A stretch of DNA of 64,000 nucleotides from Phascolomyces articulosus (taxonomy: Eukaryota; Mucoromycota; Mucoromycetes; Mucorales; Lichtheimiaceae). A model generated the notes under the pieces. That model was not told the DNA's origin. It saw nothing but the letters and a program-made list of their open reading frames with translations, and did no database searches. The DNA is taken from positions 248,001 to 312,000 of the forward strand of contig JAIXMP010000007.1 in NCBI GenBank assembly GCA_025677815.1. Reading direction: 5' to 3'. Made by a program: the position numbers and the translations under genes. Shown here one piece after another: positions 42,233 to 55,542 of this stretch; positions within the stretch are counted from its first letter, which is position 1, and every line of letters begins with the position of its first letter.

Positions 42233-45200
42233 TTAATCTTCTTGGTTCTGTTGTTCTTGTTCTTCGTCTTCCTCATCACGAATCAATCCCATTTCGTTCA
42301 TTAAAACTAATATTTTCACCAGCTGATTTCGTTCGGCATGTTCACGCAGCGGCGATTGAATGCTAGGTATCCTTAAGAGTATGTCCTTGAGTTGTGCTTC
42401 CGGTAGATTCGCCACCATCTTTACTGACTCGGGTAGCGTTCTCTGTGAAACATGATAATAAAAAAGAAACATGAAATATGAATAAAAAAGCACCATCATT
42501 ATTATACATTAATATTCTTTATATATTGTATTTGTAATGCATTGTACCTCAGTGCATTTAACAAATCCATCCCATAACTTTGGATAAGTCCAAACTTTTT
42601 TCTTGATCAGTTTTTCCAAGAGCTGAAGAATAAATTGAACCAAGCTTTTATATACAGAGACAGTTCGAATCATCTATATTTTATATATATACAAGTATAT
42701 TGTCACGAGGAATCAATCAAAAAAGAGCGAGAGAGAAGAATGGTAAAATAGTTGTTATTATGTATGTTGTGTACATGTGTGCATAAATATATAATGTGCA
42801 TATGGCGATCATTAGCTTATGTAGGTTAAAAAGAATGACGATTGATCACATTACTTCTTTATATATAAAAACAGAAAAAAAGCAAAAAAAAAAAAAAAAA
42901 ACTTACAGTCACCATGAGTAAAATAGGAATTTTAGGTTGATCAGAAAGGTGTCTTAAGGCTGCTGATACGTTTTTTGCTTCAAAAGTATCTGGCATTTGG
43001 AAACAAATACTGATGGCTATAGAGAGATAAATAGATGAACAATAATTGGGTAATGATGATTATTGGCAATATATACATTTAATCATTAGTCCTTATAAAC
43101 AAACAACCACATATGCGTATATTTATATATACCTTCAACAGCTTTTGGTAATGGTACATTCTCTTCCATTTCATGTAATGCTAATAATAGTTCAGTTGGT
43201 GTCATTGGCGCAGCCACAGTTGCACTACTGGATACAATACGAGAAAATACTTTTTTCACAACCTTTCGTTGACCATCTGTGTTATTGAGTAACTCTACAA
43301 TTTTTGAAAGATTGTGTCGAAGATCCTCCTGGAGTAAAATAAGGTTATTAATATGAACAACGTTCTTCAAAACATATGGAGCATGAATTCGTCTTGTGTG
43401 AGTTGTTATTTTTACCTTGCCTAGACCAGAGACGATAGGGATAAGGAATTTGGCGTCAAGATTTCTTTCCTGATAAACAGCTTTCACAGCCGCCACAAGC
43501 TCTGGGGTTGGTCGTACTACAATAGAAAAAATTAGAAATGGAATGTTTTCACAACGATGATCACTCATACCCGCGCCGCCATGTTTTTCTCTTTTTTTCT
43601 TTTTCTTTTTTTTTTTTTTGTTGCTTCAGTCGTCATTATCACGCTATCATCTACGTGTGACAACAACAAATGGCTTTTATTTAAATACCTGTATCACATA
43701 ATGTAACTAAGATTCGAATTACAAGTGTTTCACCTCCAGGTGGAAAGTGGCGAATAGTATCAAGTAACTTTGTTGAATTCATACCAATGGATTTGATCAA
43801 ATTAAAAATATGCTTTCGAATCGTTCTTTGTACTTTTTCAGATGCATGAATGTATACATTAAAAAGCCTAATAAACAAATAAATTTTTTTTTTCAGTTTC
43901 CTTATCATTCTTCCTGCCTTTTTTTTCTACAGTAATTTAGACACTTACTCATCTAATAATTCGTTCTTTCTGGCACAAAGTGCAAAGAATAATTCAGCGT
44001 GACGAACCACATCCTGCTCTTTCCATGATTTTGAATTCTCTTGTTCAGAATCTTCCTCTTCAGCATTCCCTTCCTTCATTGAAGTATCTCCATTTTCATC
44101 CTTCACGTTATCATCTTGTTCATCTTCTGCAGGCTGTGTCAATGTCTGTAATGCTTGAATGGCAAAAGCCTCCACTTTGGGCGAAATATCCTCGTGATCA
44201 GGAACCCATTTCTTGACTGCAACAATACTTGTAGAACGCATTTTCACATCTGCGTTGATACAATAATCCAATAAGACATTCAAACAAATTTGACGGATAG
44301 GAGGTCTATTGGTAACAAGATCACGTAAGGTAGATACACATGATACAAATCGGGATGGATCTTCACGCATATTTCTCCTGATTAAATCAATGGATTCCGA
44401 ATTTAATGATGGTGCATCTAACATTAATTTCGTTAATGTTTTATCCTTGGCTTCCAGTGTTGGAATGCCTTTTTGTAACAATAATTGCAACCATTTGAAA
44501 TAAGTGGGTTGATAGGTTGGGTCTTGTCGTTTTTGAGCTGTATCATACAAAAATACTTCATGTAGCCATTGTAATGCGAGTTCGATTCTATAATAATAAT
44601 ATAAAATTACATTAGTAAACTAAATTTTAAAACGTCCAAGGAAGAGGTATCCATTTCCTTTTTCGTATAAATAAATACCTCGCAGGAAGATCCGTAGTGA
44701 TAAAATCCACAAGCATCCCATTTAAACGATCACGATCCGAGGTATTTCCTTCTTTCTTAACGGACACTTTTGAATCAGTATTTAAATCCTGCGGAGGAGA
44801 AATTTTATAAAATGTACCACGCGTAATCAGTTTTGCAACTAAAAGTGACCATATTGAGCTAGCCGACTGATTTGCTGTGAGAGGTCGTCGTGGTGCATTG
44901 GATGAACTTGCTTGTCCATTAGATTCATTGATTTTGGGTTGTAAATAATACTCTGCATCAAAAATGCGCTGAACCGTCATTTGTAATAGTTCTACTTGTT
45001 TTTCTGAATCCAATGGATCAGGTGCTGCCAATTCATATGGCTGCATTTTTAAAGATTGAGAAGCCCGTTCTTGCACACTTGCTAAAGGTACGCGTGATTT
45101 AGAAGTGGTCAATTTGGTATCACTTGGTGTACTGGATTGCTGTTGATTATCACGTCGAAGCCGTTTGGATTCACGTTCAATTGGTTTTTGATCAGAATCA

Positions 45201-47026
45201 TGCTTTTTAGATGAAAGTGGTGTTGATGATGAGGATGATGATCCAGCTGCAGTTTGAGCAGGCATCATGCCAGAAGCAAAAATTGAAGCAGGATCAAGCA
45301 TTGTATTTTTATTAACAGGAGGTACAGGTACAGATGCAGCCGCGGCTGGGGGTGTAAATGGTATCATGGGTTGTTGTTGCTGTTGTTGCTGTTGTTGCTG
45401 TTGTTGGTTATTCGTAGGCATTCTTAATCCTTCTGGGGGTAACTAAACGATACATTCCATGTATTAGTCTATTTTCTTTGTATATTTCATTCATAAGCAA
45501 CATATTCCTAATATGCTTACCATATTAATTTTTTCTTGAATCGTTTGTTGGGAAACACTTTGGAGCACTGCCACGCAAATTTCAATGACAATGTTTAATG
45601 GTATTTTCGTTACATCAAAATTAGCCCATGGTCCCATAGTATTGGCTGGTGGTGATGTCGTCGGTGGTTGTGATAATGGTGGTGTATTGCTAGCTTTTTG
45701 CTGTGGGGGAGTATTACCATGGTGTGACAATTTTGTTCTCTTGTCAGCTCCATGTTCTGATGACGAATTTCCCAAGTGTCTCTTGGCTCGTTTTGCTTCT
45801 TCATTCTCTCTTCTATCACGTTCACGTTGTTGACGTGTTTGAAAAATGGCTGGGTTGCCACCAACTGAAGAAAATGCGGATATAAATTCGCTGCGATATT
45901 GAGATAAAAATTCTGTTCTGTTGATAATATAGTAATAATAGAATGGTATGAATAAAATTAACGCATGTATCCGCTTCTTCATGACCGATTTTCCTCGCTC
46001 CCATTATCCTTTTTTTCTATTTATTTTCACGATGTTTTACCTGATCAATGTAGTTAGGGCGATCTTGACAATTTTCTCGATACTTCGTTTCTGTACTGCG
46101 GATAATTCAGATGGCGGTGATTTGGAGACATTGACATAAGCTTCAATAATTTCTTTTCGAAATTGAGGGCGTCTCTTTACAATAGGCACCAAACAATTGA
46201 CAACTGCCGAGAGAATCGCACTTGATCTACAAATAATGCAAACATGGTAATTAGTTTGTATCCAGTCTCCTCTCACTCCGCTTCCTTCTTTTTCCTTCAT
46301 GATCTCTTGTGTATATCATCCATGCATCATCACTACTCACTGATCGCTCTTTAACAAATCGAGAAAGGTGCGTAAATATGATTGTCCTTTTTCTTCCAAT
46401 TCTGCAATATCCAATAATCGATGTTGTTGTCGAACTGATGTCAGCGAAGCACCCTCCTAACATGAAGGATTCGTTTCATCCATCATTTTTTTTGACAGTC
46501 AGTATCATTTTCCTTTCTTGTCTGTTCGTCCTTTTTCTTTTTTTAATGGTTACCTTTTTATTTGGATCATTTGGTTTTGAATACATTCGAATTAAGACCT
46601 GAATACATTTGAAAGCGTTGATACGAATACCGGCATTTGTATGTTGAACGAGTTTTGTTTCAATGATATCCGTTAAATTGGCTGCAGTTTGCCACATACG
46701 CGTTTCAGCCTCGTTTTGGCACCTAGCCAATAGCAATGACAACAGAAACAATAGCGACAGAAGACAATTAGAATCACTTTACTTTTTTTCCTCACTTTTA
46801 GTAAAAAAGAGCATAATGAAACTTACACAGTCTTAAACACATGAGGTAAAACAGTCGCGAATGCTCGTAAAGCATCTTTGACGTTTTTTAACTCGTCTTC
46901 GGATTCCGCGTCTGAATGGATCAAAACTGAGAGTGCATCTAAGAACTGATTGGTTGCATAAGATTGGGCATTAGCTGGATGAGCAAATACTTCTTGATCA
47001 AATTCATGAAGTTGTTCCAATTCCAT
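42233..47026 (-). CDS. pta1: Symplekin/Pta1, scaffold of the cleavage and polyadenylation machinery
   Basis: Thirteen exons on the minus strand join to 1,130 residues, including 46827-47026, 46554-46722, 46341-46456, 46041-46226, 45521-45917, 44679-45442 and 43949-44587, with the last at 42233-42442. The N-terminal third is HEAT-like helical repeats (RINAFKCIQVLIRMYS, FRKEIIEAYVNVSKSPP), binding Ssu72 and other CPF parts in known homologues. A low-complexity middle follows (RERDRRE, PPTTSPP, a run of 12 Gln near 45371-45407, Ser-rich). The C-terminal half has the symplekin core (PTPELVAAVKAVYQERNLDA, then RIVSSSATVAAPMTPTELLL and IRTVSVYKSLVQFILQLLEK). Length and order fit symplekin, which bridges 3'-end cleavage factors. 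It converges on nothing nearby; the Rho gene lies downstream in tandem. Confidence 0.88.
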
Positions 47027-47988
47027 TTTATGATAATTGTGTATCTTTTTTTTTCTTTTCGTGCTTTTTTGGCTTTCGTGTTTTTTGTTCAACTATGTGG
47101 TAAATGAGTTGGTTATTCTAAAAATTGATTTTTGGGTGATTCCGGTTTTTTAATACAGAAAAAAAATAAAATAAAAAAATAAATGGTATATTGATATAAC
47201 TTTTCTTTTTCTTTTGGTCTTTTTGAAAAGGAAATGAATTATATAAACTACAACGCACAAAAGAAAAAAGTAAAAGTGTAAAGACAAAGAATTCGATTAT
47301 GAAAAAAAAAATCATGGATAATTAAAGCCGCGCATATTTTGATTAATTTGCAAGTCAAAAACAATGGACTAGAATTTATTATGCCATATCGTCAAGAAGT
47401 TCTATGGGTATTCTATAAACAGGAACAGTAACATTACTATATTATCTTTATATAAATATAAACCTGTTGAAGTCTTGCTATATTTCTCAAGAGACAAATG
47501 ATATCATCCTGTATTCTATTGTAATAGCGCTTATTTTATTTTTCCAACGGTCCATAGAAACTCGTAATGACCATGGTGGTAATACTTCAATAGCACCAGA
47601 TGATCCCAGTTCCTTATACAACCAAAATATTTTTGAATAGCAACATACCTCTTTGAGTTCAATTATTTTTATTTTCACATGAATAATAAACAGAATAATA
47701 AACAGGGGCTGTTTTCATACCAACTATTTTTATTTAATTCATGGGTTAAATATCGAATTGGAACAGTTTTTTTTTTCAAAACAAAAAGGTTCTATATTTC
47801 CAGAATAAAGCCATTTACAAGGGTTAGAGAATAAAACAGAAGTTCATAACCCCAAGTAAGGATGTATTTTACAGATAACTGGGGATTTATATTTTAATTA
47901 ATACATATACTTTATATGATAAATCTTTCCATCAATTCTTCATCATTACGTCTTTTTCAGTTTTACTACTCATCAATCAAACGACAAA
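47027..47988. other. Intergenic region between divergent genes
   Basis: 962 AT-rich bases between the symplekin start and the P5 ATPase start. A minus-strand frame at 47487-47678 has unusual Trp/Pro content but no recognised family. Presumably both promoters. Confidence 0.45.
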
Positions 47989-50900
47989 ATGAGGACGTTG
48001 CCAATATCTTTAAAACTTTTTATATTAATAGCTTGGTTCCCATTACTTGTTCGAAGCACACCTGCATTCAATAAAGGTACTGGATATAGAACCAAACTTG
48101 AATATTTCATCAAAGTTTCCCAATAGGTTCAGAGAAATAAATAAAAAAAAAATACTAAAAAAGTTGATATAAATGAATAGTAAATGGTTACCAAACAAAT
48201 GGAGAACCCTGTCCATTACCCACTTTTCATGCTTTCCAGTGTTCTAAACTCTGCGTCCGGGATATTCAAACCTGTCCAGCTCAATTTCGTCCAAGTTGTG
48301 CTGGAGGTTTAACTTATTGCGTGGATGGTACTTGTCGAGCAACATGCCCTACTGATATTGCATCAGCATGTACATGCCCAGGTGCACCTGCCGTTCAAGG
48401 AAACGTGTATCCATGTTATGGAGGCGAAACGGTTGATATTCCAAACTTTAATTCTTCAGAATTGGAAACACAGACACTGACGGCTTGTGCTAATAAAATT
48501 GGAGTCCCTGATACTGTACCCGCCTGGAACCCAAACCCTCCATCAATGATGTGGGGTGATTGTCCTACACCTGATTATGGTCAATTGACGTATACGGAAC
48601 CAGCATTTATTGCTCTGTATACATTTTATGGATCGTGTGTTGTTTCGTTAGTAGGCTGGACTTTGTATAAACGATTTAGAGAAAAGGTTTGATTATATTA
48701 CAAAAAACAGCCATGAATCGGATTTTCTTTTTGTATTAATTTGTGTTTTTCTTTTGTAGTTCATCAAGATGAAATTCAATCGATTGCGTACTACGCATAT
48801 GCGAGAATATGAAGATGATGGATCTGAGGAAGAAAAGAAAGCAGCAACTGGAAATCCACCAAAAGAGGTAACATTTTCTCAATCATGACAAGTGCTTTTA
48901 TAAGAGACATATGTATAACAATGGAAAAAATGCGTATATAGATTCTTGAAGACGATGATACATCATCATACCTGTCATCATTGGAACCAGAAGAAAAAAT
49001 GGTGATCAAAGCTTATAAACGTGACTGGATTGGCGTATTTGTGTTCTTATTGTATATTGTTCAAACATTTGGTATGATTGCCTATATGATTATGCTTACA
49101 CAAGATTATTATACAGAGTACCTTTTATTTAGAGGCAATCAAACTGTCCAAGCAAGGTAAACTACTATTACTAATTATTAATCGTTTCAAAAGAAAGCCC
49201 CGTTTTCTAAACTAATATTATCGATCTTATGTAGTACCTTTATTGCCATGTGGTACATCTTTTTTGGATGGTTTGCTGCTTTGGTTATGTTTCAAAATCG
49301 ATTGCCTAATTTCTTCCGTATCCAATGTACTTATTCAGAAGGTCAATATGTACAAGTGGAAAAAAATGAACCACGTAAGTTGACGTTTTTTAGAAATAGA
49401 CTGCCTCCCATACTAACAACCTTCAATTATATATTTTGCTTTATATAGCAATGATCTTTTTGGAAGACGATGATTTTATCATGAGATCTGTCCGAGGATT
49501 AGAAAAATGGGGTAAGAGAAAATTTGGCCTAGATGTTGTTGTTACTACATCACCTTTACAAAAGACTCGTACTGGTACCAAATATTTCGTATACCAATGC
49601 ACACGCTATGTATATCATCCCGAAACTCAAATTTTTATACCGCATGAATTTGATTTGGGTGGTACCAATGCTGAATTGGCAAAACAGACAAAAGGTTTAT
49701 CGGACGAAGAGGCTGCCAAACGCGAGGAGTTAGTGGGTCCCAACTTTATCGAAGTTTATGTACCCAACTTTTTGATGGCTATTTTACGTGAATTCTCATC
49801 CTTTTTCTATATTTATCAATTTACTGTGCTTTGGCTTTTCTATTATTTTGCCTACTGTAAGTTTTTCTTTCCTTTTTTCATTTTTTGTCTATTCATGGAA
49901 ATCCAAAAACAAAGGAAGATCTAACATAAAATCAAAATCAAAATCAAAACGTTTTATATATAACATAACAGGGCAAGTGGGTATTGCTGATACAGCTGTC
50001 ATTTTACTCTCTGCCTTGGTCAAAGTCATTGTCCGTCTACGATCTGAACACCGTATCAAGAAAATGGCTGAATTTACAGATGAATGTAATATTATGCGAG
50101 ATGGTGAATGGCAAGTCAAATCTACTGCTGATCTCGTCCCTGGTGATGTATTTGAAGTTGCGGAAAACAAAACAACCCCTGTTGATGCCGTTATATTGAA
50201 TGGTAACATTGTAGCTGATGAGAGTTCTCTCACTGGTGAACCTTTACCTATTCGTAAATTTCCTTTACGACCCGATGATCCCACTCCATATGATCGTATT
50301 GGTGCTGGAAAAACATCAACTATTTTTGCTGGTACAATTATTTCTCAAGCAGAACGCACTGAGGCAGGTCGCCCCGTATCTGCTTTGGTCACTCATACTG
50401 GTACAGGTACAGATAAAGGTGAATTGGTGAAAAAGATTCTGTTTCCAACTCGTGTAGCTTTTGTCTTTGATGAACAAATCAAGATTGTTATCTTGATTTT
50501 ACTGGCTTGTGGTTTGGTATGTCTTGCGTTAGCTATTTGGTTATATGCTAAAGGTACTTCTGCTTGGTTTTATGCCATGTTTGCTATTGCTCAGTTGGTA
50601 TCACCTTTGTTGCCTGCTGCATTGGTTGTTGGACAATCTGTTGCTGCGGGTCGTCTTCGGGATAAAAGCATCTTTTGTGTTGGTAAGATCACTGTCTTCT
50701 GCAAACATTGTTAATCATATCTACCATTATTAGAGGATATTAAGGAATCCTTTTTAATATAGATTTACCACGTATTCTTATGGCTGGAAAAGTTCAATTG
50801 TTCTGTTTTGACAAGACTGGTACTTTAACACGTGAAGGTTTAGAATTTTACGGTGCTCAACCTATTTCTGATGTCGATAATATTGTTGAACAACGTGCCA

Positions 50901-53101
50901 ATCAAGTTGAACCTCATTTTGCTACCCATCATGAAAAGGTTCAAGACGTGCCCCGTTTGATGCAAATGGGCATTGCCACATGTCACGCAGTGACAATCTT
51001 GAACGATCAATTCATTGGTAATCCTGTAGATATCGAGATGTTCAAGTCATCCAAATGGAAGTTGGAAATGACTTCCCATGAAAAGGATGATTATGTTGAT
51101 ACGTTTACACCGCCTGTCGATAAACCTGGAGATGATGGTAACCCTATCCATATTTTGAAACGGTTCGAATTTGTTCACGCGAGAATGTCTATGTCCGTTG
51201 CCGTGTTGGATACTACTACCAACAAGGTTCATGTATTTGTCAAAGGTGCATATGAAAAAATTAAGGATTTGGCCAGTCCGGAATCAGTTCCTGAAGATTA
51301 TGATGAAACAACATCTGATCTTGCTCGTAGTGGCTGCTACGTACGTATTTCCATATATCATAAAATAAGATGTGTATTATAGATTAGTAACATGAATATT
51401 TATATTCTATTTAGGTTCTTGCATTGGCACATCGTGAACTTAATTTAGAAGAAATTGGCGGTATGGAAGCATTCCGTCATTGGAACCGAGATCAGCTTGA
51501 ACAAAACATTGACTTTATGGGATTGATTATATTCAAAAATCAACTCAAGGATGACACAACTGAAAATATCATGGAATTGAAACGTGGCGCCACGCGTACC
51601 ATCATGATTACTGGTGACACAGCATTGACAGGTGTATACATTGGTCGTCAATGTGGTATGGTGGAAGAAGGAAGTAGAGTCCTACTTGGCGATTACAATC
51701 ATGAAAAGGATAAGGTGGTCTGGGTTGATGTAGATGAACCACAAACATTCAATGATGTGAATGTCGACGATTGTTTGCTTAATGCTGAGCATACACCTGT
51801 TGAATTGGCGGTGACTGGCAAGGCATTCCACTGGCTTGTAGAACAAGACATGATTCGAAAATACTTGTTAGACATTCGTATCTTTGCACGTATGACACCT
51901 AATGGAAAAGTACAATGTATTCAACTACATATGGAGCGCGGTATTACTGCCATGACTGGTGATGGTGGTAATGATTGTGGTGCTTTACGTGCTGCTCATG
52001 TCGGTATCGCCATGTCAGATGCTGAAGCTTCGATTGTGTCACCTTTCAGTACTAGTGTAAGAAGTGTAAAATCCTGTGTCGAACTTTTGCGTCAAGGACG
52101 AGGTGCTCTTGCTACATCTATAACAAACTACAAGTATTTGATTCGTAAGTTTTTCCCATTTCCTTCTTCTATTCCAAGGATAAAAAAAAGTTTATCCTAT
52201 ATTAATATGCCTTGAACGTAATTTTGTTAGTATATGGTCAAGTCATGATGATGCTTAAGATTTTCACATTTTACTTTTCGATTACCATGTCACAAAACGT
52301 ATGGATTGCTATTGATGTATTTATTACCGTGCTTTTGACATGGTGCGTATCGAACGCAAAGGCAGCAGAACGACTAGCACCTCAGCGACCCACTGCGCAG
52401 TTACTCGGTCCACAAACAATGGCTAGTGCAATGGGTCTAGTGGCAATTAATTGGTTGTTCTTGATTGGCGCATTTGTCATGCTTTACAAAGAAAGTAAGT
52501 ATTCTTATTCCTTTTTCCAAATAATTTTATTCACAAAGATTCGAATAATCCATTATCTAATGGAATAAATTAAATATTATTATATAATCAAGACTGGTTC
52601 CGATGTAACGAATTTGATGCTTCTGCAGTTAATCTTGCCAAATGGTGGCTGCTTGCTGACAATTTTGAAGCAGCCATCCTTGCTTTGGTCTGTTTGTACG
52701 ACTTTATTAATAATGCAGCTGTATTCAACTTTGGTTACAAGTTTAGACAAAGTTGGTGGCGCAATTACCCTTTGGTTATTCTTTGGGCAGGTTATATTGT
52801 CATTGTATCCTATTGGACATTGGCAGACCCAAATAATTTTGGCTGTATTTTCCGATTCAACTGTGGTACCAAGAGTGTTTTGGAGCAAATTGGCTACACA
52901 CCACCATCAAGGGATATTGAACCCTATAATACACCTTTGGGTCACAATGTCATGCCATGGGATTTCCGTTGGCGATTATGGGGTTTATGTGTAGGCAATA
53001 TGGCAGCTACGCTGGTTTATGAAAAACTAGTGGTACTGGGACCTGTTCATACGTATTTGGCACGTCATTATCCTGTTGAACGTTTAAAGGTCAAATATTA
53101 A
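47989..53101 (+). CDS. P5-type (P5B-like) ATPase with secreted Cys-rich N-terminal domain
   Basis: Eleven exons (47989-48076, 48181-48686, 48760-48867, 48942-49156, 49235-49374, 49449-49856, 49972-50682, 50763-51340, 51415-52144, 52231-52494, 52593-53101) give 1,418 residues. A signal peptide (LFILIAWFPLLVRSTPA) is followed by a roughly 130-residue lumenal domain with 13 Cys, then a TM segment (about 172-192). The P-type core has LTGEP (actuator), CFDKTGTLTREG with phosphorylated Asp about 742, MITGDTALT and MTGDGGNDCGALRAAHVGIA. P5 ATPases move polyamines or act on membrane helices in endomembranes. The M4 motif, PPALP in P5B pumps, reads SPLLP here (about 699-703). The GNDCGAL and SDAEASIVSPF wording supports P5; substrate is unknown. 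Confidence 0.87.
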
Positions 53102-54260
53102 AAAAATAACCTTAATATATCTGATTTCATCAAGACATCTTTTATACTTGTATATAAAATGGATTCATCATTCTCTTGATGCTTCTATTGTCCCCATTTC
53201 CCGTCATCTCCCTATCTTGAATGTATATATATAAATGAATAATAAAATATTTAGGGTTTAATTTATACAGTTACTATTGTATTGCTCTAGCAACGGGATA
53301 TAAGTACATAGGTTTTGGTAACGATACATTGATTTTTAATGATATGCAAGAAAGGTATCATATACTATATAATGAAATAAAGGTAGCAATATGATCACGG
53401 AGTTGATACATTTAAAAAAACACATTGATGCTCTTTTATTTTCAATGACTATGTTGCCATATCAGCCGAATAAGCAATCTGTCAAAATCACTTTACATGG
53501 GTATTTGTATCAAAATCCGCATAGCAATAATAATGTATAATAAAATGAATTAAACACTTACTATTCTTAGCCAAGAAATCGCCATTGATTATTTTGGTTT
53601 ACTAATTTGCGATTAGTTTGGATGTTTTCAAAGTAGTAATGTATCCATTCATTAGGATTGCCCACACTTTTATCCACAATGATTAGTTCCTTCAGAGATA
53701 AAGTCATAGATGAGTGTAATAATGTTAGCACTAGGCTTGGGTGGTTGTATAAATGGGTTATAGAAATAGTAAGGGCAGATCCAGAGAAGGTTGGAAGTAC
53801 TTTCGGTCAAGACTCTTGCAAATTAATGCTTGGTACTATATTCTCTGGTAATTGATCAAGTTATCAGTTTCTCTAAAGTGAATAATGATAGAGATATAGA
53901 GTTGTACTTTATTACAATATCTTTACACCATATTTATTAACCCCATCCAACGTTCTCCTCTATCCTTCTCTACATATATGAACACACAAGCAAATAAGTC
54001 CAATCCCATTTTGAATATTTCAAATATTCCTGACCATGCATGTAAATCTCCCTTAATATCCAAAACTGATTCCAATCCATAAACACTTGAAATAAGTTCC
54101 ATCAATAATAACAAATAATCATAGTAAAGAACAATAATGAATACTGTCGAAAGTGAAAGTTGTGGAAAGTTCGTTTCATTTTATTTGAGCTAATATACGC
54201 CAAGTAAACGCATAATGGCACACCCAAAACACCCAACGAACATGCGCGGTGGCGAGTAGT
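53102..54260. other. Convergent intergenic region, no gene recognised
   Basis: About 1.2 kb between the ATPase stop and the stop of ubiquitin-L40. It holds the two 3' UTRs, a telobox-like TTAGGGTTTA at 53251-53260, and short frames (53658-53855 plus, 53923-54114 minus) that could be relics but match nothing I know. Confidence 0.45.
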
Positions 54261-54895
<635 letters not shown>

Positions 54896-54896
54896 T

Positions 54897-54991
54897 CTAA
54901 TCGAAATAAAAGGTTTGCTTAGATGGATTGAATGGATGGATGTGTTCTTTGGATGGATGGATTATCCTTATTATCTTCATTGATATTTTAC
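54897..54991 (-). promoter_or_regulatory. Probable 5' UTR intron of the ubiquitin-L40 gene
   Basis: Read on the minus strand, TCGGTCAG is followed by donor GTAAAAT at 54991, and acceptor CGATTAG ends one base before the ATG (54895). ATGGATGG-type short repeats lie inside. Leader introns next to the ATG are common in fungal ribosomal protein genes; this one is unproven. Confidence 0.5.
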
Positions 54992-55542
54992 CTGACCGAA
55001 AAGAGGGAGAACTAACGATTGCGCTTCCCACTCCCGAAATTGTTTGTCTCTCGCCCCCCGTCGGAGGCAAAATCGTTGGGAGGATCTGTAGGCAGGATAT
55101 AATGTGTCAAATCACTCTAACAATAAAATAACATATATTGCCTATTATTATTTTTTTTGCCACAACACACATATATAACAAATTGATAATAAGGACATGA
55201 ACTATTATTTAAAAGGATGAAAAATCCTATAAAGGCTACTTTACAATGTCAGTGAGTTAAACACATATTATATTATATACTTGTGGTTTTACTGGAAAAA
55301 TATGACTACAATAACAGATGCGCATAGTTGATATGGCTAATGGTAGAAATCCCTTTTATTTTCATAAAAGCATACTTAAACACCCATGAGTATCGTATGA
55401 TGTATTGGAGAGTTTATGACCATAATAATGCATAATGATGTATAATAGTAAACAGGTAATTTTATTATGAATACTTTCAGGGAAAAATAAGATGGTTAAT
55501 CAATGAAAATTATATTTGAAGAATATACAAAAAAAAAAGAGC
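54992..55542. promoter_or_regulatory. Upstream region of the ubiquitin-L40 gene
   Basis: Includes a locally GC-rich block (about 55020-55090) directly upstream of the putative leader exon, unusual in this AT-rich window and consistent with a strong core promoter. The rest, up to the QNG1 stop, is AT-rich and shows no gene. Confidence 0.45.

Noticed and set aside
47487..47678. Minus-strand frame with Trp/Pro-rich wording between symplekin and the ATPase
   Set aside because: Could be a transposon or gene relic, but I cannot link it to a family and it lacks flanking coding sequence.
53658..54114. Two short frames between the ATPase and ubiquitin-L40
   Set aside because: Possible degraded gene fragments, but no recognised motif and no extension in either direction.
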